DNA of 5,481 nucleotides from Streptosporangiaceae bacterium (GTDB taxonomy: Bacteria; Actinomycetota; Actinomycetes; Streptosporangiales; Streptosporangiaceae): NCBI GenBank assembly GCA_030040815.1, contig JASHSZ010000559.1:1-5481 (forward strand), read 5' to 3'. Shown piece by piece: positions 1-5,481 of this stretch. Position 1 is the stretch's first letter. Each line of letters begins with the position of its first letter. The position numbers were made by a program, and so were the translations under genes. The notes beneath the pieces were generated by a model. The model was not told the DNA's origin, did not search any database, and worked only from the letters and a program-made list of their open reading frames with translations.

Positions 1-936
1 CGGGTGCTCAAGCTCGCAGACGACCACCGGGAAGCCCGCCCTGGTCAGCCGCCAAGCCGCGCCCGTCGCCAGGTCGCCACCGCCGCGCAGCAGTACCAGA
101 GTGTCCGCGCACCCGGCTGGCCCGCGCGTCGATGGTGGGCAGCGGGCTGGATCCTCGCCGCCGCGGTGCAGAGCCACGACCTCGGCGAGGATGGACATCG
201 CGATCTCGCGCGGCGTCTCGGCCCCGAGTTCCACGCCGATCGGGGCCCGCACCCGGTCCAGGTCGCAGGCCGGGATGCCGCGGGCCAGCAACTGCGCTCG
301 GGTGGTTTGCCAGCGACGGCCGCTGCCAATGACGCCGACCGATCGCATTCCGGCCGCGAGTAGCGGCGGCAGGACATCGAGATCCACCAGCATGCTGCGC
401 GCCACTACAACCGCGTGTGTCTGGTCGGCGCGCACTGCCCCGATCGCGTCGGTCACTGGCCCCGGGATCAGCATGTCTGCGTCCGGCAATCGGTCCCTGG
501 TGACCATCTCGGGGCGATCATCGGTGGCCACCACGCGCAGCCCGAGCCAATGTGCGAGCGACGCCACCTCGCGACCGACATGTCCGCAGCCCACGACCAG
601 CACGGTCGGGTCCGGCAGGTACGGCTCGACGTAGACGGCTACTTCGCCGCCGCATACGCCGGGATCGCCGCTGCCCGGCTCGAGCAGCTCGTAGTGCAGC
701 AGCCGGGTGCGGCCGTCGGCCAGCGCACGGCGTGCCTCGGCGATAACCCTGGCCTCCATCTCGCCGCCGCCGACGCTGCCCGAGCACCGGCCGTCTGCCC
801 ACACCAGCATCTTCGATCCGGCGTGCCGGGGTACTGACTGCCTGGTTTCCACCACCGTCGCGAGTGCCACCGGCTCACCTCCGTCGGCTGCTGCCAGGAG
901 CTCCCGCATGAGTGCGGCATTACCGTGTGCCGACAT
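1..936 (-). CDS. yqeB: XdhC-YqeB fusion, Mo-hydroxylase maturation protein (C-terminus outside window)
   Basis: The open frame gives 312 residues and runs off the left edge without a stop. Residues 1 to about 260 are an XdhC/CoxI domain: SVPRHAGSKM (34-43), GSVGGGEMEA (53-62), CGGE near 95-98 with a following EP, a Rossmann motif GCGHVG (116-121) and GAETPREIA (238-246). XdhC proteins bind molybdenum cofactor and help modify it (sulfuration) before insertion into xanthine dehydrogenase-type enzymes. After a short linker, a second nucleotide-binding start appears, LLRGGGDLATGAAWRL (282-297) then AGFPVVV, which is the N-terminal signature of the YqeB/EF2563 family tied to selenium-dependent molybdenum hydroxylases. 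E. coli YqeB (about 541 aa, from memory) has the same two-part layout, so roughly 230 residues probably lie beyond the edge. The ATG at 936 overlaps the stop of the upstream catalytic gene by one base (TGATG); only a weak purine-rich GAGCAGG precedes it, so translation is probably coupled. Family assignment is firm; the selenium role is inferred from the family. Confidence 0.9.
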   Translation of the reverse strand, partial: MSAHGNAALMRELLAAADGGEPVALATVVETRQSVPRHAGSKMLVWADGRCSGSVGGGEMEARVIAEARRALADGRTRLLHYELLEPGSGDPGVCGGEVAVYVEPYLPDPTVLVVGCGHVGREVASLAHWLGLRVVATDDRPEMVTRDRLPDADMLIPGPVTDAIGAVRADQTHAVVVARSMLVDLDVLPPLLAAGMRSVGVIGSGRRWQTTRAQLLARGIPACDLDRVRAPIGVELGAETPREIAMSILAEVVALHRGGEDPARCPPSTRGPAGCADTLVLLRGGGDLATGAAWRLTRAGFPVVVCELEHP

Positions 937-938
937 CA
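934..938 (-). promoter_or_regulatory. TGATG stop-start overlap, xdhD-like gene / yqeB
   Basis: The TGA of the catalytic gene (938-936) and the ATG of the maturase gene (936-934) share one base, the same junction type as the preceding pair. With no strong Shine-Dalgarno in front of yqeB, its translation probably depends on the upstream gene. Confidence 0.8.
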
Positions 939-3926
939 CCGCGCCTGCTCGCGTAGCGCGGTCCAGACACGCTCTGGCGTCAGCGGAATGACGTTGATGG
1001 CAGCGCCGGTCGCGTCCAGGACCGCGTTGCGAACTGCCGGCGCCACGCCGTCCATCGGGATCTCGCCCACGGCCTTCGCCCCGAACGGGCCGGTCGTTTC
1101 CATCGTCTCCACGAGGATGACCTGCATGGGCGGAGTGTCATCGGCCCGGTAGATCCAGTACGGACCGAGCCTGTCGTTCACGGGGCGGCCCGCCGCATCC
1201 AGGACGACCTCTTCGGTCAGCGCGTATCCGAGTGCTTGCAGCATGCCGCCCTCCACCTGCCCGCTGGCGAAGACCGGGTTGATCGCGACCCCGCAGTCGA
1301 CCGCCATGACCAGACTGGTAACCGTGACCTGGCCGGTGGCCGTGTCCACCTCAACCTCGGCGCCCTGGGCGGCGAAGACCGGCGGAGAGTCGGGCGCAAC
1401 GTGCGACCCCGTTCCCATGATCTGTTCCTGATCCTTGGCGTGCAGCGCCTCCAGGGCCAGGTCCGCCAGACAGACCGAGCGCCCGTCCGGCGCCCAGGCA
1501 CGCCGTTCGTGCAGCGCGATGGCGTCCGGATCTGACCGGCCGAGCATCACTGCCGCCCGTGCCATGATCCGGCCGCGCACCGCCTCGGCGGCCTTCTTCA
1601 CCGCCATGCCGGAGATGTAGGTCGTGCTGGATGCGTACGCGCCGACGTCGAACGGCGTCACATCGGTATCGGCCGCATAGACGATGATGTCGTCGACCGG
1701 TACGCCCAGCACCTCGGCGGCGATCTGCGCCAGCACCGTGTCCGCACCGGTGCCGAGGTCGGTGGCGCCAATCAGCATGTTGAATGATCCGTCGTCGTTC
1801 ATCTTGATCGAGCATGCACCCATGTCTGCGCCTGGTATCCCGGACCCGGACATGCACAGGGCAAACCCGATGCCCCGCCGCACGTCTGGCCGGTCCCCGG
1901 GCTCGCGCCAGGCACGGTCGCGGCGCCGCTCCCACCCGATGGCCTTCAGGACCTGGGCCACGCACTCCTGCGTTCCGCAACTGGTGACCCGCGGCAGGTC
2001 TTCATCGGCGATATCCGCCACGCCGCCGCGCTCGTTCAGGCGCGGCACGATGTCGAGTGGGTCACCCGTGCGCACCCAGTTCCGGCGGCGGAACTCCACC
2101 GGGTCCAGGCCAAGGACCCTGGCGATGTCGTCCATGTGCGACTCGAGCGCGAAGTGCGCCTGCGGTGCACCGTAGCCGCGGAAGGCGCCCGCGACCGGGC
2201 CGTTGGTGTAGGCGACATCGCAGCTGAACCGTTTCGCCGGGCAGTTGTAAGAGGACAGGCCGCGGGTGCCGGTCACCGACTGCACCGTGAAGCCATGCGT
2301 GCCGTACGGGCCAGTGTTCGCCACGACCCGCATATCCTGGGCCACCAGCGTGCCGTCAGAGCGGACGCCGGTCCGGAACGTGATCGTCTGCGCGTGCCGT
2401 GTTCGCGCCGCCGCGAACTCCTCCTCCCGGCTGAGCTGCAGCCGGACCGGGCGGCGCGTTGCGAGCACCAGATGACCGACGATGTCCTCGATAAGCATCT
2501 CCTGCTTGCCGCCGAATCCAGCGCCGATCCGCGGCTTGATCACGCGGATTCGCTTCACCGGCAGCCCGAGCAGCGGGGCAACCATGCGGCGTACGTGGAA
2601 CGGGACCTGAGTCGACGTGCGGAGCACCAGTCGCTCATCCTCGTCGAGCCAGCCGATCGTCACGTGCGGCTCGATCGAGCAGTGCTGGACTGGCTGGACG
2701 TGGAAGGTTTCCTCGACGACACGATCGGCCGCCGCCAGGGCCGACTCGATGTCTGGCACGGTCGCGCCCTCGATGTGGCTGCTGATGTTGCGGGCCGCTG
2801 CGTGAATGCCCACGCTGTCGTCCTCGTCGTGGATCACCGGAGCGCCTGGCGCCAGCGCCTGCGTCTCGTCGAATACCGCCGGGAGGATCTCGTAGCTCAC
2901 CTTGATCCGGCGGCAAGCCTCGGCGGCGATCTCCTCCGTCTCGGCAGCGACCGCGGCTACCCTGTCGCCGACATGCCGCACCTTGTCGTCAAAGCTCACC
3001 TGGTCCCACGGGTAGGGATTGGGCCACGACTGGCCGCCCGAGGCGTACTTGACTCGCGGGGTGTTGCCGCCGTGCACCACCGCGTGCACGCCGGCCAACT
3101 GGCGGGCCTGCGAGTCGTCAATGGCCACGATGCGGGCATGGGCGTACGGACTGCGCAGCACCTTCGCATGCAGCATGCCGCGCATCTCCACGTCGTCGGT
3201 GAACGCAGCGTTGCCCTTCACTAGCCGCACGGCATCGATCTTGTGCTCGGGCCTGCCGACTACGGCTGTGCTCGCGACGTCGGCCACGACGACGAGGCGC
3301 GGCGTGCCCAGCGACGCCCGCTCACTATGACCGCCTAACCCGTTTCCACTGACCGGGCGCCCTAGTGCCCGGTCAGTGCCCGCCGGCTCGGCACCACTGC
3401 TGGGCACGCCGTCCGGGCTGGTCAGGCGCGGGACTGTCAGGGCCTCCATGGGCGGGGGCTTTTCCCCGCGCAGCGCCGCGGCGGCTCGCTGCACTGCCTC
3501 GACCACCTTGACATAGCCGGTCTCACGGTCGAGAACTCCCGACAGCGCGTCTCGGATCTCGGACTCCGATGGATCCTCATTGCGCTTCAGCAGCGCCTCG
3601 GTCGCCAGAACGAGTGCGCCAGCCGAGTAACCGGACTGTAGCGCCCCGGCGTCCACGATTGCCTCCTGGATCGGATGGAGCGTGCCCATCGCCGCGTTGA
3701 GGTGCTCGACCGTGGTCACGTCGTGGCCACCGGCCTGGGCCGCGAGCAGCACATCCGCGGCGACCAGCCGACCGTCGACCAGCACGGCCGCTGCGCCGGT
3801 CTCGCCCGTGCCTGACCCGTACCGGACGCTGAAGCAGCCCTCGCGGCGCAGCAACGCCAGCAGCGAATCGCCGGGAGCGCAGTCAAGCTGCTTATCGACG
3901 CCGTTCAGCGTGAGATGAATGCGCAT
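936..3926 (-). CDS. xdhD: XdhD-like molybdenum hydroxylase: degenerate [2Fe-2S] region fused to molybdopterin-binding catalytic subunit
   Basis: This is a 996-residue cytoplasmic oxidoreductase of the xanthine dehydrogenase family. Residues 1 to about 152 are a ferredoxin-like plus helical [2Fe-2S] region (LHPIQEAIVDAGALQSGY at 83-100, DRETGYVKVVEAV at 133-145), but all eight cluster cysteines are replaced. Residues about 155-225 form a Pro/Gly/Ser/Ala-rich linker. The Mo region follows: VRHVGDRVAAV (316-326), STQVPF with Gln440, GAGFGGKQ (468-475), AFRGYGAPQ (581-589), DLGTGADT (723-730), and GPFGAKAVGE (946-955) ending in the expected catalytic base Glu955. The frame stays open to 4145, but ATG 3926 is preferred: GGAGG lies 10 bases upstream, the family alignment begins at MRIHLTLNG, and the longer form would run deep into the FAD gene. 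The start shares one base with the FAD gene's stop, and the stop shares one base with the next start. E. coli XdhD (about 956 aa, from memory) matches in architecture and also lacks the cysteines. The substrate is unknown; a purine-like heterocycle is plausible. Confidence 0.93.
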   Translation of the reverse strand: MRIHLTLNGVDKQLDCAPGDSLLALLRREGCFSVRYGSGTGETGAAAVLVDGRLVAADVLLAAQAGGHDVTTVEHLNAAMGTLHPIQEAIVDAGALQSGYSAGALVLATEALLKRNEDPSESEIRDALSGVLDRETGYVKVVEAVQRAAAALRGEKPPPMEALTVPRLTSPDGVPSSGAEPAGTDRALGRPVSGNGLGGHSERASLGTPRLVVVADVASTAVVGRPEHKIDAVRLVKGNAAFTDDVEMRGMLHAKVLRSPYAHARIVAIDDSQARQLAGVHAVVHGGNTPRVKYASGGQSWPNPYPWDQVSFDDKVRHVGDRVAAVAAETEEIAAEACRRIKVSYEILPAVFDETQALAPGAPVIHDEDDSVGIHAAARNISSHIEGATVPDIESALAAADRVVEETFHVQPVQHCSIEPHVTIGWLDEDERLVLRTSTQVPFHVRRMVAPLLGLPVKRIRVIKPRIGAGFGGKQEMLIEDIVGHLVLATRRPVRLQLSREEEFAAARTRHAQTITFRTGVRSDGTLVAQDMRVVANTGPYGTHGFTVQSVTGTRGLSSYNCPAKRFSCDVAYTNGPVAGAFRGYGAPQAHFALESHMDDIARVLGLDPVEFRRRNWVRTGDPLDIVPRLNERGGVADIADEDLPRVTSCGTQECVAQVLKAIGWERRRDRAWREPGDRPDVRRGIGFALCMSGSGIPGADMGACSIKMNDDGSFNMLIGATDLGTGADTVLAQIAAEVLGVPVDDIIVYAADTDVTPFDVGAYASSTTYISGMAVKKAAEAVRGRIMARAAVMLGRSDPDAIALHERRAWAPDGRSVCLADLALEALHAKDQEQIMGTGSHVAPDSPPVFAAQGAEVEVDTATGQVTVTSLVMAVDCGVAINPVFASGQVEGGMLQALGYALTEEVVLDAAGRPVNDRLGPYWIYRADDTPPMQVILVETMETTGPFGAKAVGEIPMDGVAPAVRNAVLDATGAAINVIPLTPERVWTALREQAR
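3347..3378. repeat. Perfect 12-bp inverted repeat with 8-base loop inside the xdhD-like gene
   Basis: Left arm CACTGACCGGGC (3347-3358) and right arm GCCCGGTCAGTG (3367-3378) are exact reverse complements around GCCCTAGT. The element codes for residues 183-194 (GTDRALGRPVSG) in the linker between the Fe-S-like and Mo regions. In mRNA it would form a strong hairpin. No run of U follows, so it does not look like an intrinsic terminator. It may be the remnant of a small palindromic insertion. Confidence 0.75.
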
Positions 3927-3928
3927 CA
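3924..3928 (-). promoter_or_regulatory. TGATG stop-start overlap, FAD gene / xdhD-like gene
   Basis: The TGA of the FAD subunit (3928-3926) and the ATG of the catalytic subunit (3926-3924) share one base. This arrangement favours re-initiation by the same ribosome and suggests balanced synthesis of the two subunits. Confidence 0.8.
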
Positions 3929-4684
3929 CGTGATCGCCTCCACTGCCCGCCGCGCAAGCGTGACCGCCAGGGAGCGGCGGTACGCCGATGAGCCGCGGAA
4001 GTCGCCGGGTGGGTCGAGCCGCCCTGCCCAGTCCGCCCCGTCCGCACCGGACTGAATCAGCGCCGTTCTGTTGACCACCGGCCTCGCAGCGACACCGCTC
4101 AGCGCCAGCCGCACGCCGCCGGCCGCACGGCGCGCCACTGCGCACACGATCGGCCCGTCTGCATGCGTCCGGGCCGTTCGGGCGGCGGCAATACTGCCGT
4201 CACCCACGATGCAAACGCGGGTGATGATCGCGGCCCGCAGCCACCGATGATCCGCCAGCGCCTCGTCGAGGGCGATTTCCTGCAGGCCATCCGAATGTGC
4301 CAGCGTCAGCGTCGCATCGCAGGCGAGCAGGGTAGCCAGGAATTCGCTCTCCCAGTGGCCGGTTGCAACGCAGCCGCCGACGGTCGCGGCGGCCCGCAGC
4401 GTGCTGGGAGCTTCGCGTCGGGCCGCGTCCCGGACCGCGGCGGGCACGACCGCCTCATCGGCGATCTGCTGCAGCGTCGCGGTCGCGCCGACAGAACATC
4501 CGGTGGGGGTCGCCTCGATCCGGTCCAGGCCAAGTGCCTGCAGGTCGACAATCTCGATCTGGCCGCCGGACGGCGCGGCGTTCACCTTAGTGCCGCCGGC
4601 GATTAGGATCGCGCCGCCGCGGTGTGCGAGCTCGAGCGCGCCGTCCAGAGTGAGAGGCCGCCAGTAGACCGACACGGTGCCCAT
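3926..4684 (-). CDS. ygfM: FAD-binding subunit of molybdenum hydroxylase (YgfM/CoxM-like)
   Basis: A 252-residue protein of the FAD_binding_5 / CO dehydrogenase medium-subunit type, which normally passes electrons from the Fe-S clusters to an acceptor through FAD. Visible signatures are YWRPLTLDGALELA at the N-terminus, AGGTKVNAAP (29-38; the flavin-binding glycine loop, usually AGGTDL), TVGGCVATG (101-109; usually TIGGNIA) and the C-terminal FRGSSAYRRSLA (229-240) typical of the CO_deh_flav_C domain. Length is slightly short for the family (about 260-290) but close to E. coli YgfM (about 259 aa, from memory), which also has an AGGxKxNAxP loop. The ATG at 4684 is the only reasonable start: an in-frame TAG lies at 4718-4720 with no ATG, GTG or TTG codon between. 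No good Shine-Dalgarno sequence sits at normal distance (GAGGG is 19 bases away). It is the first gene of the three-gene unit, and its TGA overlaps the xdhD-like ATG by one base. Confidence 0.92.
   Translation of the reverse strand: MGTVSVYWRPLTLDGALELAHRGGAILIAGGTKVNAAPSGGQIEIVDLQALGLDRIEATPTGCSVGATATLQQIADEAVVPAAVRDAARREAPSTLRAAATVGGCVATGHWESEFLATLLACDATLTLAHSDGLQEIALDEALADHRWLRAAIITRVCIVGDGSIAAARTARTHADGPIVCAVARRAAGGVRLALSGVAARPVVNRTALIQSGADGADWAGRLDPPGDFRGSSAYRRSLAVTLARRAVEAIT
3937..3941 (-). promoter_or_regulatory. Ribosome binding site GGAGG deciding the xdhD-like start
   Basis: GGAGG on the minus strand sits 10 bases before the ATG at 3926, inside the last codons of the FAD gene. It supports starting the catalytic protein at MRIHL rather than at the in-frame ATG at 4145. 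Confidence 0.65.
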
Positions 4685-4866
4685 AACGCGACGCTGATTT
4701 GTGCCCTCGATCGCGGCCTAGAGTCGAAGGTCCTGCAGGTCGCCGCGAACGGCTCCCTCAGTGCACGAACGGCTCGACGACGGCACGCCGGCCGGCCATG
4801 ACCGCCCTTGCCCGTCACTAACTAGTTCAACACTCACCACAGCTTGGATGGTGCGTGCGAGTCCGG
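4685..4866. other. Intergenic region upstream of the Mo-hydroxylase operon
   Basis: A 182-base stretch between the flavodoxin stop and the FAD-subunit start. It holds a 10-bp direct repeat (4746-4755 and 4766-4775), the self-complementary 10-mer GCCGGCCGGC (4788-4797) and the palindrome AACTAGTT near 4822. No convincing promoter hexamers or terminator with a U-tract were found, but it is the natural place for the operon's own promoter. A minus-strand frame of 71 codons crosses it and runs into the FAD gene; it has no recognisable features and is not called. Confidence 0.5.
4746..4775. repeat. 10-bp direct repeat, 20-bp period, upstream of the FAD-subunit gene
   Basis: CGAACGGCTC occurs at 4746-4755 and again at 4766-4775. 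The start-to-start spacing of 20 bp puts both copies on nearly the same face of the helix, 62-91 bases upstream of the ATG at 4684. This is the geometry of a tandem regulator site, but two copies of ten bases may also be chance. Confidence 0.4.
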
Positions 4867-5379
4867 TCAGGCTGTGGGCTTGGTGGTGGCTGGCTGCCGG
4901 AGCGAAGGCAAGATCTGATCGGCGAAAGCCGCAACTTTCTGCTGCCAGCCGTCCTCCAACGGCCCCTTGATGCCGGTCACCAGAACGGCTGCCTCAGTGA
5001 CCTTAATCAGGCCCTTGCCTTCGAGCACTTCATTCATGATCGGGATGATCCGCTCCCACCGGTCCAGTTCTTCCTGGGTGGGCATTGTCCCGGTTTTCCT
5101 ATCGGGCCCCGGGGCACCCTGGGTCGTCAGCACCGCGTACCTGGTTCCTGGCTCCAGGCGTAGCTTGCGGATGAATCTGCGGGCGTTTGCCTTCGGCTTT
5201 CCGAGCCGGCCAGGGGAGCTGAACACGTACAGGTCTGCCGTTGGCAGTTTCTTCGGATTGGCATCCCGGACATGCTGGACTCGGACCGCTACGCCCTGGG
5301 CCGCCATAACTTTCTTGAACTCATCCGCGACCATAGCGCCGTTACCGAATTTCGAAGCATGGTAATAGGCGATATTCAT
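4867..5379 (-). CDS. Flavodoxin-like protein
   Basis: A 170-residue soluble protein with the flavodoxin-like layout. The N-terminal strand MNIAYYHAS leads into an FMN phosphate-binding loop, HASKFGNG (7-14, compare the classical T/S-x-T-G-N-T), followed by an amphipathic helix. SSPGRLGKP (54-62) fits the second flavin-contacting loop, and LTTQGAPGP (84-92) the third. No signal peptide or membrane segment is seen, and the tail (RQPATTKPTA) looks disordered. The family carries FMN and acts in one- or two-electron transfer, or as a quinone/menaquinone-type reductase; the exact partner cannot be read from sequence. The start is well supported: GAGGAG lies 11 bases upstream of the ATG. The gene is less GC-rich (about 52-62% in lines counted by eye) than the downstream operon. 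It is separated from the FAD gene by 182 bases on the same strand, so it may be a separate unit or share a transcript. A role as redox partner of the Mo hydroxylase is only an inference. Confidence 0.85.
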   Translation of the reverse strand: MNIAYYHASKFGNGAMVADEFKKVMAAQGVAVRVQHVRDANPKKLPTADLYVFSSPGRLGKPKANARRFIRKLRLEPGTRYAVLTTQGAPGPDRKTGTMPTQEELDRWERIIPIMNEVLEGKGLIKVTEAAVLVTGIKGPLEDGWQQKVAAFADQILPSLRQPATTKPTA

Positions 5380-5390
5380 AACCGGCGTTT

Positions 5391-5396
5391 CTCCTC
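5391..5396 (-). promoter_or_regulatory. Ribosome binding site of the flavodoxin-like gene
   Basis: On the minus strand the sequence GAGGAG lies 11 bases before the ATG at 5379. It is the strongest Shine-Dalgarno match in the window and fixes the flavodoxin start. Confidence 0.7.
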
Positions 5397-5404
5397 GACG
5401 TCGT

Positions 5405-5410
5405 CTTATA
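5405..5410 (-). promoter_or_regulatory. Possible -10 box (TATAAG) upstream of the flavodoxin-like gene
   Basis: The minus strand reads TATAAG about 26 bases upstream of the ATG, in an AT-rich patch that stands out from its GC-rich surroundings. It would give a leader of roughly 20 bases that includes the GAGGAG site. No clear -35 hexamer is present at 17 bases spacing (the position reads GGCCGC), so this rests on the -10 alone. Confidence 0.3.
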
Positions 5411-5436
5411 ACTCCTCAGCAACGCTCGCGGCCACG

Positions 5437-5452
5437 CCTGGCCAATTCCAGG
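5437..5452. repeat. Small inverted repeat CCTGG-N6-CCAGG
   Basis: Five-base arms around the AT-rich centre CCAATT, about 58-73 bases upstream of the flavodoxin ATG and just upstream of where a -35 element would lie. It could be an operator half-site pair or chance. The rest of 5411-5481 shows no gene I can support. Confidence 0.2.
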
Positions 5453-5481
5453 GACCAACGGCATCATTCTCAGGGCCAAAG

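Noticed and set aside
45..920. Minus-strand frames at 45-377, 518-802 and 639-920
   Set aside because: They are out-of-frame shadows of the continuous XdhC-YqeB reading frame, which is open across the whole region and carries all family motifs.
2136..3224. Long plus-strand open frame of 362 codons
   Set aside because: It is wholly antisense to the XdhD-like gene, lacks recognisable motifs, and is rich in Arg/His/Ala/Leu as expected of a GC-rich complementary frame.
3347..3378. The inverted repeat as a transcription terminator
   Set aside because: It lies in the middle of an intact gene and has no following U-tract; the downstream reading frame continues with full conservation.
936..3926. 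The XdhD-like gene as a decaying pseudogene because of the missing Fe-S cysteines
   Set aside because: The frame is intact over 996 codons, the Mo-site motifs and catalytic Glu are kept, both junctions are precise, and the same cysteine loss appears in E. coli XdhD as I recall it.
3927..4145. 73-codon N-terminal extension of the XdhD-like frame to an ATG at 4145
   Set aside because: It overlaps the well-supported FAD gene, its Arg/Gly/Cys-rich residues match nothing, and a good ribosome site and family alignment place the start at 3926.
4788..4797. Self-complementary GCCGGCCGGC as a terminator hairpin after the flavodoxin gene
   Set aside because: It has no loop of its own and no U-run; such GC palindromes are frequent by chance at this base composition.
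4603..4818. Minus-strand 71-codon frame across the intergenic gap
   Set aside because: It overlaps the FAD gene, is Arg/Ser-rich with no motifs, and lacks a ribosome site.

Overview
This is a high-GC bacterial window (about 66-70% GC by eye in the oxidoreductase genes). It is probably from an actinobacterium or a similar high-GC lineage, but no rRNA or other marker gene fixes the taxonomy. All four recognised genes lie on the minus strand, so transcription runs from the right end of the window to the left. No tRNA, rRNA, CRISPR array, transposase or other mobile gene was seen.

Layout in transcription order: (i) 5380-5481, a short upstream region with a plausible -10 box and a strong ribosome binding site; (ii) 4867-5379, a 170-residue flavodoxin-like protein; (iii) 4685-4866, a 182-base gap with a 10-bp direct repeat; (iv) 3926-4684, the FAD-binding subunit of a molybdenum hydroxylase, YgfM-like; (v) 936-3926, a 996-residue protein with an N-terminal ferredoxin/[2Fe-2S]-type region joined to a molybdopterin-binding catalytic region, XdhD-like; (vi) 1-936, an XdhC domain running into the start of a YqeB-type domain, cut by the window edge. 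Genes iv-v and v-vi each share one base (TGATG), so the three form a tightly coupled operon.

Together the genes match, in content and domain architecture, the ygfM, xdhD and yqeB genes that lie close together in the E. coli purine-catabolism region (comparison from memory). YqeB proteins are markers of selenium-dependent molybdenum hydroxylases, in which a labile selenium is placed on the molybdenum cofactor. The likely picture is a Mo hydroxylase (XdhD-like), its FAD partner (YgfM-like) and a dedicated cofactor maturase (XdhC-YqeB). The substrate is not known from sequence; a purine or related heterocycle is a guess from family context.

The most striking point is that the [2Fe-2S] region of the XdhD-like protein keeps the fold-type sequence but has lost all eight cysteine ligands (Ser38, Thr43, Ala46, Asp58, Ser98, Ser101, Asp133, Glu135 stand in their places). 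The usual Mo to Fe-S to FAD electron path therefore cannot work as in xanthine dehydrogenase. Other points worth a look are active-site substitutions in the Mo region, a perfect 12-bp inverted repeat coding part of the interdomain linker, and the lower-GC flavodoxin gene directly upstream.
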